DNA of 64,000 nucleotides from Ectothiorhodospira lacustris (GTDB lineage: Bacteria > Pseudomonadota > Gammaproteobacteria > Ectothiorhodospirales > Ectothiorhodospiraceae): positions 1 to 64,000 of the forward strand of contig NZ_JAJNQN010000013.1 in NCBI RefSeq assembly GCF_022227845.1, read 5' to 3'. Below are positions 25,783-34,521 of this stretch, piece after piece. A program made the position numbers and the translations under genes. Positions within the stretch are counted from its first letter, which is position 1. Each line of letters opens with the position of its first letter. The notes beneath the pieces are model-generated. The model was not told where the DNA came from. It made no database searches and worked only from the letters and a program-made list of their open reading frames with translations.

Positions 25783-27311
25783 CCTGAATCCGTGAAGAGT
25801 TCTCGGCGAATTTCATTATTCTGCTTTAAAAGCAAAGGCTTGCATAAGAAAATAGGCGCATTCCATTGCACCAGTTGGGTGACCCTCCCATGCCCCGCCA
25901 AGCGCCTCGCCCGGAACAGTCCTCGCGCCGCACCCTCACCGCCCATGCAGGCTTGGTCCTGGTGGGAGAAGCGATCAAGGTCTCCCGTCTGAGAGAGGGG
26001 GTGAAGCAGTCGATGGGCACCTATCAGGGCGTTGACCATGCCGATGTGCTGCCTGTACCAGGGTCTGTTGAGCTTGGGCAAGAGCGACTTTGAAGCGGCG
26101 GAAGGGGTGCGCAAGGATCCGTTCTTCCTGTCCAGCCTGGGGCTTGAGCGGGGCCTGTCGGCGGCGCGGCTACGCCAGCGGATGGATGCCTTTGCACTGG
26201 ACTATGCCCGGCCTGAACTTTCTGCGGCAGGTGAAGGTGCCGGTGACGCCGCTGGCCTGTGGTCACGTGGCCCTGGATCTGGACCTGTTTGCGCTGGACA
26301 ACTCGGGGACGCGCAAGGAGGGGGTGGGCTACACCTACCGGGGGTTTGACGGTTACGGGGTAATGCCGGCCTACCTGGGCGAAGAGGGCTGGTGTCTGAC
26401 CACCGAACTCAAGCCGGGCTCGGAAAACAGTCAGAACGGCTTTGGCTTTGTGCTGAATCGGGTACTGCCCGCCGCCCGCGGTCTCACCGCGTTGCCGATC
26501 CTGATGCGCCTGGATAGTGCCCATGATGCCCTGGAGAACCGCCCCGACCGGGGCCGGGCGCAGGACGAGGGGATCGATTTCATCATCAAGTGGAACCCCC
26601 GTCAAAAAACCTCCCCCGACTGGGTGACGCTGGCACAGGGCTTGGATTCGGTGCACTGGGAGACGCCCCGCGAGGGCAAGCGGGTTGCGACCTTCAGCAT
26701 GGCGGTCAGCCGCCGCTGGAGGGGGCGGACGTACACCCACCGCCGAGTCATGCGGGTGGTGGAGCGGACCATTGACCACAAGGGTCAGATCCTGGTGTTG
26801 CCGGACATCGAAGTGGAAGGCTGGTGGACCTCCCTGGCTTTCCCTGACGAGCAGATCATCGCCCTGTATCGCGGCCATGCCACCTGTGAGCAGTTCCATT
26901 CCGAATTCAAGACCGACATGGATCTGGAGCGCCTGCCCTCGGGCAAGTTCGACACCAACACCCTGGTGATGGCCGCGGGCACCTTTGTCTAGAACGTCCT
27001 GCGCTTTGGGGCGTATGGCCCCGGGTTTGCGGCCTTCCAACGCGTATTGACACAGCTGCAGGCGCATGGATCGGGATAAACAGCCATCACGGATCACCGC
27101 CGACCTTGGCCACGACCCGAAGCCCAGGACGTGCGGACTCCCATCGCCGTCGCGATGCATATCGCCGTCAAAATCCATCATGAGGACAGCAATTCCCATG
27201 ATCGAGTGACCTGAAATCTGAGATTCCACGGGTTAGAGATGGCCGGGACTGAATGTCTGCCCATCCGGCCACGGGGACGGCTTGTCGCGGGAAGGGATTC
27301 ACGGATTCAGG
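25783..27311 (+). mobile_element. IS1380-family insertion sequence, decayed
   Basis: A 14-base perfect inverted repeat, CCTGAATCCGTGAA, is at 25783-25796 and as its complement at 27298-27311. It encloses about 1.5 kb with a single broken transposase gene. Length and the CCT-initial termini suit the IS1380 family. The bases just outside the two ends do not match as a clear target duplication, so one flank has probably been rearranged since insertion. The left end abuts the FkbM fragment. Confidence 0.75.
25890..27078 (+). pseudogene. IS1380-family DDE transposase, multiply broken
   Basis: Segments in three frames add up to one transposase: MPRQAPRPEQSSRRTLTAHA with VKQSMGTYQGVDH, then YQGLLSLGKSDFEAAEGVRK, then LDLDLFALDNSGTRKEGVGY, TALPILMRLDSAHDA and CEQFHSEFKTDMDLERLPSG. 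The last two carry conserved acidic residues of the DDE core. Frame changes lie near 26035 and 26210, and a TAG follows TFV at 26990-26992, after which the frame continues (NVLRFGAYG). It cannot make a working enzyme. Confidence 0.88.
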
Positions 27312-27394
27312 CGATACCAAGAAAGAGAAAACTGCTTGCTGACCACTGCGCTGACCTGCCCTGTTCTAAACAGACATACAGACTGTTTAAGTTT

Positions 27395-28258
27395 TTAGCT
27401 AATTTCACTCGAAGTGTGACGAATAGCTTTTTTTAATTGCGAAACATAATCAACAAGCCGGGAAGGTGTTGCTTTTGCTATCTCAACACGGCCAAGCGGC
27501 ATTAAGTCAGTAAAAACCCGCTTAGCATTTACATGACTAGCAAAAATAAATCCATCGTATGAAGTGCTGTGCCACTCAAAACTAGACGAAACCTCTATGC
27601 GATAGTGGCATCTTTCCAAAAACAAAAGCACATCACTGTGAAGGCGCTCTGAATGAGTAGAGACCATCACATAACTTATTGAACCATTGTGCAAGCTTTT
27701 GGATGCACCATCCAGCATTTCGAGCTCATAACCCTGAATATCTGCGTGGAGCAAATCAAGCTTATCAATTGAAGATCTCACTAAAAATTTATCAACCGTG
27801 AATGAGTCTTTACCCACAAAATCACGAATGAACTCTCCCTGCAAGGCATTTTTATTAAAGGTATAACAACCAGACATAAAGTTATTTTCATCCGGCTCAA
27901 CCAGTATTACTCTCGAATCAGGACAAATGCACTTAAACCAAGATGAATAATGACCCCAGTAAGCGCCTAGCTCAAGCATTACAGGACCATTAACTTTCAT
28001 AGAGTCTAGCAGAGATTGAAAGCAGAACTCTTCTAAAGGTTCATGCACCCCTCTATTTATGACTAAAATATCACTAAACTGTTTGTAGTAGGCCAAATCG
28101 CCACTAAGCGGCATCAACAGGCCATTGTGCATTACAACATGTCCATCGACCACAAAACCCGCGTTCGGGACACGACGTATAAGCAAATTCAATGGATCGC
28201 TTACAATTTCTCTATAACGACCTCTGAAATCAGATGCAATGGCTTTATCCAGAAACAA
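27395..28258 (-). CDS. FkbM-family methyltransferase
   Basis: A 287-residue SAM-dependent methyltransferase. Motifs are MLELGAYWGHYSSWF (SAM loop), VILVEPDENN and LDLLHADIQGYELEML, the last being the FkbM signature around the acidic residues. The start codon is TTG at 28258, with AGGAGG eight bases before it; no ATG is suitably placed. FkbM enzymes in polysaccharide loci O-methylate sugars. It is only distantly similar to the FkbM domain of the fusion protein upstream. A+T-rich. About 285 bases without a recognisable gene separate it from the next gene. Confidence 0.8.
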   Translation of the reverse strand: MFLDKAIASDFRGRYREIVSDPLNLLIRRVPNAGFVVDGHVVMHNGLLMPLSGDLAYYKQFSDILVINRGVHEPLEEFCFQSLLDSMKVNGPVMLELGAYWGHYSSWFKCICPDSRVILVEPDENNFMSGCYTFNKNALQGEFIRDFVGKDSFTVDKFLVRSSIDKLDLLHADIQGYELEMLDGASKSLHNGSISYVMVSTHSERLHSDVLLFLERCHYRIEVSSSFEWHSTSYDGFIFASHVNAKRVFTDLMPLGRVEIAKATPSRLVDYVSQLKKAIRHTSSEIS

Positions 28259-28544
28259 CTGTCAACCTCCTCTTGTATTGACACCGCTAAATTATGACCA
28301 TGAGATTTAAAAAACAAATGACATTGATCGATTTCATGAGAATAGAGTCTCCATTACATCGAAGACTAGCAAGGTCGGCGAAAAATAGTTGCGAAAACGC
28401 CCATTGACTCATTAAAGAACACCGTAATCTAACCCGCACGGTACAGAGGCCTTAATCAACCGCAGCGTCGACCTGACGATTATGCTCTGATATCGGCATA
28501 GCCCGTGTCACAGCAGGAATACTTGATTGAACCCACAGCAAAAA

Positions 28545-30713
28545 TCATCCCAAATGCGTACAATTCTTGCACTCACTCACATGCATACGGTTTGGCAGCG
28601 TTTCTTTAAGAGAATTTATCTGATAAAGATGCAAGAGATTATTCTTCGCAACATTAAAATTCTCATCACCGATAAAACCCGTCTCATCTATGCAGCATTT
28701 TGTAAGGTAACCATTAGCCAATACATGAATATCAAACCATTGTGCACATGGGAAATCTGATGACATTTTCTTGCCATCAACTGGTGAGAGGTTTCTTTTA
28801 TCTGCACCTTTTGATGATGTTCCTGTCCATTCAAAAAATGGCCTAACCGAAGCCTTAAACCTCGGCCATCTAGCTTTAGTGAATTCAGTAAACTCTTGGG
28901 CTTGATTATCTGATATGAAAGGCGCACACAGACTCACCGGCAAATTGAATCTTCCAGACAAAACCAAGTCATGAAGATAATCAAGGCCTTTAAAGACCGC
29001 CTTAAGACCAAAACCCATTAACTCCTGGTGTTCTTCCTCATGTATGGAGTTTAATGAGACCGTTAAACTAGCGCCTTTGTATTCTGTCATCCACTCAAAT
29101 CTACCTGGCTTCAACATAGTTCCGTTTGTCCAGAACTGCTGCCTGGCCGACGGCAAATTTTCAGCAATAATCTGAGCAAATTTTTCCTGTCGCCGATCTA
29201 GTAGCGGCTCACTGATACGGGTGAGTGTAATACCGAAGCTATGGTCTGTTGGGATTTCACTCAAGTCGTTTATCAACTTCAAGAACAGCTCATCTGATAT
29301 GGTCTCGCCTTTTCGCGGTGATGTGGGGTAAGGACAGAAACCACACTTGGCGTTACAGCGAACAAGGGTTTCTATACTGACATTGCGCGGGTATATGCTG
29401 TATTTTTCACGCATATTACGCACATTTTGTGCGTAATTATCATAATTGGCTTGTATAAAAGGGATGTTTACACTCATCGCATTATCGATGAGCTCATACC
29501 AATCATCCCACTGAGCCTCATGACACCTATACCCGTACCCTTCCAACAGCTTCCTTATATCCTTTCTTCTTTCGGTGAAATTATGCTCCACTGTCAATAA
29601 GCGAATATTCCACTTCTCAAAAGGAAATGCCTTAAGGATCTCATATTCACTACCCTCAGTATCAATGCTGAGGTAGTCAATGTCTTTCGGTGCCCCATGT
29701 TCAAGCAAAAAATCATGTAGCGATATGGTGGTGAGGGTAGCAGTTTGGCCCGCTGCCCGATAGGCTTCACGCTTGTCCTTGTGCTGATCATCACTGGCAT
29801 ATTCCTGGCTTCCACCATAGGCGTCGGCAAAGATAAACTCCACCTCTTTACCTGTCTCTCCACCAATGCACTGGTCACTTACGATGCATTGACGATTCTT
29901 TTGTAACTGCGCGAAAAATTTTGGATTAGGCTCCGCACAGATGCCTTTCCAGGCGAATTCTTTTTCTAGCAACCAGCTGTTGCTAAGTAAAACCCCATCC
30001 GTTGCACCAAACTCTACAAAGTATCCGCCACGCTTATAGCCGGTTTTTTCCAGCACCCAAAGATCCTGTCCAAGCTGCGAAACGGATTTTTGCTTTAGTT
30101 GCGCTTTCCATGCTTCCGATCCAAGAGGGGCACCGGCAACGACAACGTTGTTCGAGCCAAATAATTGCTGTCGCTGCTGCGCTAGCGAGAGTTCATGATG
30201 GAGAAGCTCTACCTCAGTCTCAAGAATCTTGAGGCGGGCTTCGTTTTTTCCTCCTTCAGCCTTTGCCTGACCTAACTGAGCGCTTACTCTTGTGGCTGCT
30301 TGCTTTAGCAGACCCAGCTGCACAGCTTGGCTCACAGCGCGTGCTTCTGACATTAATTGTCTATCCGCATCAGTTGCGAATGCGCCAATGCTCCTTCCAA
30401 AATACTCCAGCGCTGATTTCTCCTGGTTATTCACTAGATGTATACGGCCAAGTGTGTTATGCACCCCCCCCACCAACACCTCCCCCACCAACCGCTTCCC
30501 AGCCCCCCAGCTTCTGGCCTGTACAATACGCGCTTTCGCCGCCTCATTCTTACCCAACTGAAACAACGCCGCCCCAGCCAACAACGCCAACTCCGCACGG
30601 CCTTCTTCCTTCTCGATAGTCTCCTGCTCAAGCTGCGCCAGACTTTCCCATTCACCCGCACGCCATTGCGCCCAAGCGGTATCCAGTAAGCTTTCGGTGG
30701 TGGTTTGTGTCAT
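28545..30713 (-). CDS. FkbM methyltransferase / radical SAM fusion protein
   Basis: A 722-residue protein in three parts. Residues 1 to about 190 are helical and TPR-like, ending in a coiled coil. About 210-420 form an FkbM methyltransferase domain (FVEFGATDGVLLSNSWLLEK; IDYLSIDTEGSEYEIL; VEHNFTERR). About 440-720 form a radical SAM domain with the 4Fe-4S motif CNAKCGFC near 453-460 and a C-terminal SPASM-like set of cysteines (PCAQWF, TKCCIDE, CKNCTHLG). I chose ATG 30713 as the start. The fusion suggests two chemically linked modifications of one substrate. Radical SAM/SPASM members in glycan loci are poorly known, so the reaction is open. Confidence 0.8.
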   Translation of the reverse strand: MTQTTTESLLDTAWAQWRAGEWESLAQLEQETIEKEEGRAELALLAGAALFQLGKNEAAKARIVQARSWGAGKRLVGEVLVGGVHNTLGRIHLVNNQEKSALEYFGRSIGAFATDADRQLMSEARAVSQAVQLGLLKQAATRVSAQLGQAKAEGGKNEARLKILETEVELLHHELSLAQQRQQLFGSNNVVVAGAPLGSEAWKAQLKQKSVSQLGQDLWVLEKTGYKRGGYFVEFGATDGVLLSNSWLLEKEFAWKGICAEPNPKFFAQLQKNRQCIVSDQCIGGETGKEVEFIFADAYGGSQEYASDDQHKDKREAYRAAGQTATLTTISLHDFLLEHGAPKDIDYLSIDTEGSEYEILKAFPFEKWNIRLLTVEHNFTERRKDIRKLLEGYGYRCHEAQWDDWYELIDNAMSVNIPFIQANYDNYAQNVRNMREKYSIYPRNVSIETLVRCNAKCGFCPYPTSPRKGETISDELFLKLINDLSEIPTDHSFGITLTRISEPLLDRRQEKFAQIIAENLPSARQQFWTNGTMLKPGRFEWMTEYKGASLTVSLNSIHEEEHQELMGFGLKAVFKGLDYLHDLVLSGRFNLPVSLCAPFISDNQAQEFTEFTKARWPRFKASVRPFFEWTGTSSKGADKRNLSPVDGKKMSSDFPCAQWFDIHVLANGYLTKCCIDETGFIGDENFNVAKNNLLHLYQINSLKETLPNRMHVSECKNCTHLG

Positions 30714-30750
30714 GCCCTGTATTGCTCCCGGTACCACTGAGACACTGGCA

Positions 30751-31863
30751 TCAGGACTCAGCCGTTGATTCCTGCTGCTCCCGCAGCAGAAGATCCTTAA
30801 TCAGTTCGATCTGCGCTTCTGCCTTGATCATTTCTTCCTGAAACAAGTGCTGGCGATGTTGCATTTCTGTGACTTCCTTTTCTTGTTGCTGTTTTTTTTG
30901 TTGACTGGCTTCCAGTTGCTTTTGCAGCTCAGCCTTTTCTGTAGCCAGGGCATCCTTGGCGTCCTGTAATTCCTTGTTTTTCTGAGTCAGCTGATCTCGT
31001 GTAGCGGTTAGCTCGATCGCTTGCTGTTGAGCGTGCTTCAGGGCTTGCTGATGTTGTTCCGCTTGCGCCTTGAATTCGTCGCGCTGCTGTTTCAGCTTGG
31101 CAATGTCATCTTTGAAGGCGGCATTTTCCTGAGTCAACTGCTCGGCACGCTGGGCCTGTTCTTCACACTGCGATTTCAGCGTATCCCTTTCCTTCGCCAA
31201 CTGCGCGGTCTTGCCCTGCTCGGCTTCCAAGGCCTTGGCCTTGGCATCCCGCTCCTGAGTCAGCCGCCGATTGTCTTCGGCCAGCGGGTGACGAACGAAT
31301 ACCTGCTGCTGCTCGGGCAGGCCCCCAAGCCGCGCCTCTGGATTGTACAACGGTCCGTGCAGGCTGGGTGGGAGTGCCAGGGGTTGAGCGCCACGAGGCG
31401 CAGGTATCACCACCACACGACTGAATGCAGACAACTGACCACTTTGCTGTAGCTCGTCCAGCAAGGCTTGCGCCTTGTCACCCAGATCCATGATCAGCAG
31501 ATTGGGCCGATGACCATCCGGGGAAATCTCCTTGATCAGTTGCTTGATATCGGTGGTGAGTTGGTCCTCCTTGGCCAGGCAGACAAGCCCGGGATAGAGT
31601 CGCTGCACTGTCTGGCTGGGGGGAATGAGGCCGTTGGCCCAAGACAGGTTATAGCGGTGAAAGGTGCCCGGTCGCTGTTCGGTGTCGATCAAGGCCTGGC
31701 GCACCTGGAGCCCGGACTGATCTTCGAGTTCGTCTTGCCGCTTTGCAATGACCTGCGGATCGGCATCGATCAGCCAGCTGTTTTCCGCCAGGGCGGTGTA
31801 GAAGGCGACAGGGGGCTGTGTACCTGCACCCAGGTGAATCAGTGTGTGATAGGTGGGGGACAT
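30751..31863 (-). CDS. Coiled-coil protein with methyltransferase-like N-terminus
   Basis: A 370-residue protein. Residues 1 to about 195 (LIHLGAGTQPPVAFYTALAE, WLIDADPQVIAKRQ, NLLIMDLGD) look like a degenerate Rossmann or methyltransferase fold. From about 200 to the end it is one long coiled coil rich in Q, E and K. I do not recognise a named family. It is followed after seven bases by a GT2 gene upstream in the same operon. It may scaffold glycosyltransferases or measure chain length; that is a guess. The coiled coil resembles that of the 32792-34486 product in character. Confidence 0.6.
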   Translation of the reverse strand: MSPTYHTLIHLGAGTQPPVAFYTALAENSWLIDADPQVIAKRQDELEDQSGLQVRQALIDTEQRPGTFHRYNLSWANGLIPPSQTVQRLYPGLVCLAKEDQLTTDIKQLIKEISPDGHRPNLLIMDLGDKAQALLDELQQSGQLSAFSRVVVIPAPRGAQPLALPPSLHGPLYNPEARLGGLPEQQQVFVRHPLAEDNRRLTQERDAKAKALEAEQGKTAQLAKERDTLKSQCEEQAQRAEQLTQENAAFKDDIAKLKQQRDEFKAQAEQHQQALKHAQQQAIELTATRDQLTQKNKELQDAKDALATEKAELQKQLEASQQKKQQQEKEVTEMQHRQHLFQEEMIKAEAQIELIKDLLLREQQESTAES

Positions 31864-31870
31864 GACTCTG

Positions 31871-32785
31871 TTACCTTGATCCGGGATCGGGCATATGTTT
31901 GTGTGTCAGCCTATCTTGCAGATGCCGCCATTCAGTTGCCGCCATCCAGGGTTTCACCGTGTTCAGCATGGTTTGCAGTTCGGTCTGCAGCACCGTTTCA
32001 GATACCCCGACCTGGCGCTGTTCACTGACGTAGGTTAGCACCCAATGCCCTTGAGCGCTGCCCTGGTGGCGTGCGAGTACCTGCATGCCCTCCAGCGCTA
32101 CGCGCTGTCGCTGGCTTCGGGTGATGCAGTCGTCGTGGAGACGGCTGCGCGCCTGTACCTGTGGCAGGTAGCCGATGCGGCCGGGAAAGGCATTGAAGAC
32201 GCGGAGCCAGTACTCGAAATCAAAGGCGGCGAATAAGGTCGTGTCCAGATTGCCCAGCAGGCGGGGCATCACGGCCTTGAAGAACACGGTGGGCTGGCAG
32301 ATGAAGCAGCCCTTCTGAAAGGCGGATTTGTCCGGCACCGGGTCGGCGCCCATGGAGGCGCCCAGGGGTGTGGGTAGCGTGGGATAACGGCCCAGGGTTT
32401 GTCCGCCGGCATCCATGTGCTCCCCTTCTCCATAACAAAGCATCCAGTGAGGGTGGGCTTCAAAGGCACGAACGGCACGTTCGACGGCGCCGTGGGCGTA
32501 GCAGTCATCGGAGTTCAGCCAGCCGATCAGGGTGCCCCTCACCTTGGTCAGTGCCTGGTTGATGGCATCGGCCGGCCCCTTATCGGGGGCCGATTGCCAG
32601 CGTAGACGGGGGTCGTCCGCGCTTTTGCGTGCCAGGATCGCCTGAGTGCCATCAGTAGAGCCGCCATCCTGGACGATGAGTTCCAAATGCGGCCAGCTTT
32701 GCGACAACACACTATCCAGCGCGGCCTCGATGAACCGCGCCTGATGATAGGAAGGCATGACGATGGAGACGAGGGGACGGTTCAC
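31871..32785 (-). CDS. Family 2 glycosyltransferase
   Basis: A 304-residue GT-A enzyme: PLVSIVMPSYHQARFIEAAL at 4-23, VQDGGSTDGT, and GWLNSDDCY with the metal-binding acidic residues. The start is GTG at 32785, six bases after the neighbouring stop. It is cytoplasmic with no membrane segment. It probably transfers one sugar during repeat-unit assembly; donor unknown. Confidence 0.9.
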   Translation of the reverse strand: MNRPLVSIVMPSYHQARFIEAALDSVLSQSWPHLELIVQDGGSTDGTQAILARKSADDPRLRWQSAPDKGPADAINQALTKVRGTLIGWLNSDDCYAHGAVERAVRAFEAHPHWMLCYGEGEHMDAGGQTLGRYPTLPTPLGASMGADPVPDKSAFQKGCFICQPTVFFKAVMPRLLGNLDTTLFAAFDFEYWLRVFNAFPGRIGYLPQVQARSRLHDDCITRSQRQRVALEGMQVLARHQGSAQGHWVLTYVSEQRQVGVSETVLQTELQTMLNTVKPWMAATEWRHLQDRLTHKHMPDPGSR

Positions 32786-32791
32786 GACCGG

Positions 32792-34486
32792 TTATTTCGC
32801 CTTGGCCTGATGGATGCGCTGCATGTCCGCGGCCAGCCGTTGCCAGTCGGCCCAGTCGCGGGACACCCTTCTGCCCTGCTGCGCCAGGGATTCCAGCATC
32901 TGCGGTAACTGCTGGATGAGGGAGCGCAACAGCTGCTGGTCTTGCGGTTGAATCTTTTTCCATACCCCACCATCCATGGCATCGGGCAAGGCAAAGCGCA
33001 GCTCCAGTTTGGGGCCGTGATCATCCCGGCTTTCTTCAAACCAGTGCTCGAAGAGTTGCTCTTTCTGTTCCGGCAGTTCCAGTTTGGGCTGGCTGCCGAA
33101 ATCACCAGGCCGTACCCCCGCGCAGGACAGGCGGAAGCTCCAGGCTTCGGCGTGACGAGTCCCGAAGGTGGGATTCTTCAGCCTGATCCAGAGATGCTCA
33201 TAATCCGGGTTGACCTGTTCATGCTGCAATTGAATGTGTTCATACGCCAGCTGGGGTTTTGTGTCCTTTTTCCTTCCGATGACACGATGGAGCCAGCCTT
33301 GGGACTGTTCCGCCTGTTCCTGTTCGAATGTGCTGAGTTGCTGTTTCAGGCGGCGGGTTTCCGCGGCCAGTTGTTCATTGTCCTTGGTGGCCTGCTGATG
33401 TTGCAGGAAATAGTTTTCCAGCTCTTCCTGCACTTGGTGCAGCTGCAGGAGCAGCAGTTCGTTTTCCTGTTGGCTTTCTTCCAGTGCCTTCTCGGCCTTT
33501 TGCTGTGGCGCGGAAGCCTGGCCAGGCTCATGGGTGATTTTGGCTGCGGCCTGCTTGGCTTGTTGGAGTGCCTTTTCACTTTCCTGATGCTTGAGGAAAG
33601 TGGCTTCGAGTTCTTCCTGTACCTGATGGAGCTGAGCCAGCAGCAGTTCGTTTTCCTGTTTCAACTCACTGAGCTGCCGGCGCTCGTCTTCCGACAGGTC
33701 CTGGGCACAGCGACGCTGGTAGTCCTTGAGAATGGAGGCTAGGGGCAGTTCTGCCTGACCTTGCAGAGTACCGTCTTCACCCTTTTCGGCATCCATGTTG
33801 GTCAGGGGTTGCTGCGCAGCCTGCAGTTCCTGGTGCAAGGGGGTCAGATTGCCTCCGGCTTCCTGCAGGGTTTTGTCTGCCAAATGACGCGCCAGTGTCA
33901 GGGGTGCCGTTTGTCGTGCTCCTGGCAACGCCGGCAATGACTGAGCCTGGGGCATCTGCAGGCCAAACTGCCAACGCTCGTTGAGCTTGTCCAGCAAAGC
34001 GGTAGGCTTGATGAGGGCCTGACGGGCATTGACCAGCAGGCAGCGCTCGGGGTTGGCCAGATAGAAGTTCAGCAGGCGCTCATGGTGGCTTCGCCACTGC
34101 TCCAGGCAGGTTTTTTCGTCGGGGTCTTCTTCCGTCAGCAGGCAATGGGCCAAGTAGTCTTGAGGATCGCAGGTCAGCAGCAGGAAATGGATGCCGGGCT
34201 CCAGTTCGGCCCAGTAGTCCAGTGCCCATAGGCTTCCCTGATCGGCCCAGCCCCAACATGTCTGATGGAGATTGGCCAGCAGCAGATCTGTGGCCACCTC
34301 GTCCCACAGACGCCCAAGTGGCTGTTTGCGTTGCAGCACCGGGGCCACCTTGGCATGCCAGTCGGCCATGCTGAGGCGGGCCTGGCGCTCGATGGGCTGG
34401 GCCTGAGACAGGCCGCTTTGAAAAAGCAGTCCACTGAGGGTGTTGAATTCAGCATTGGGGGCGCCGGTGATGCAGAGTGTGTTCAT
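32792..34486 (-). CDS. Coiled-coil protein with degenerate P-loop N-terminus
   Basis: A 564-residue protein. The N-terminus (MNTLCITGAPNAEFNTLSGL) has the look of a sulfotransferase-like P-loop that has lost its GKS/GST residues. Residues about 215-420 form a heptad-rich coiled coil with a repeated ELLLxQLHQVQEELE phrase occurring twice. The last 140 residues form a compact domain (YEHLWIRLKNPTFG, WSFRLSCAGV). ATG 34486 is the first ATG. I do not recognise the family. Its placement among glycosyltransferases suggests a scaffold or regulator of glycan assembly. Confidence 0.6.
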   Translation of the reverse strand: MNTLCITGAPNAEFNTLSGLLFQSGLSQAQPIERQARLSMADWHAKVAPVLQRKQPLGRLWDEVATDLLLANLHQTCWGWADQGSLWALDYWAELEPGIHFLLLTCDPQDYLAHCLLTEEDPDEKTCLEQWRSHHERLLNFYLANPERCLLVNARQALIKPTALLDKLNERWQFGLQMPQAQSLPALPGARQTAPLTLARHLADKTLQEAGGNLTPLHQELQAAQQPLTNMDAEKGEDGTLQGQAELPLASILKDYQRRCAQDLSEDERRQLSELKQENELLLAQLHQVQEELEATFLKHQESEKALQQAKQAAAKITHEPGQASAPQQKAEKALEESQQENELLLLQLHQVQEELENYFLQHQQATKDNEQLAAETRRLKQQLSTFEQEQAEQSQGWLHRVIGRKKDTKPQLAYEHIQLQHEQVNPDYEHLWIRLKNPTFGTRHAEAWSFRLSCAGVRPGDFGSQPKLELPEQKEQLFEHWFEESRDDHGPKLELRFALPDAMDGGVWKKIQPQDQQLLRSLIQQLPQMLESLAQQGRRVSRDWADWQRLAADMQRIHQAKAK

Positions 34487-34521
34487 GGAGTGAGAAATTC
34501 GCTTGGTTATAAAAAAATGGA

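Noticed and set aside
26024-27229. A 401-codon frame opposite the IS1380 transposase
   Set aside because: The sense strand carries the transposase motifs in three frames; the antisense frame has none.
27250-27436. Small plus-strand frame (65 codons) after the IS
   Set aside because: No ribosome site or recognisable motif; it crosses the right end of the IS and the tail of the FkbM gene on the other strand.
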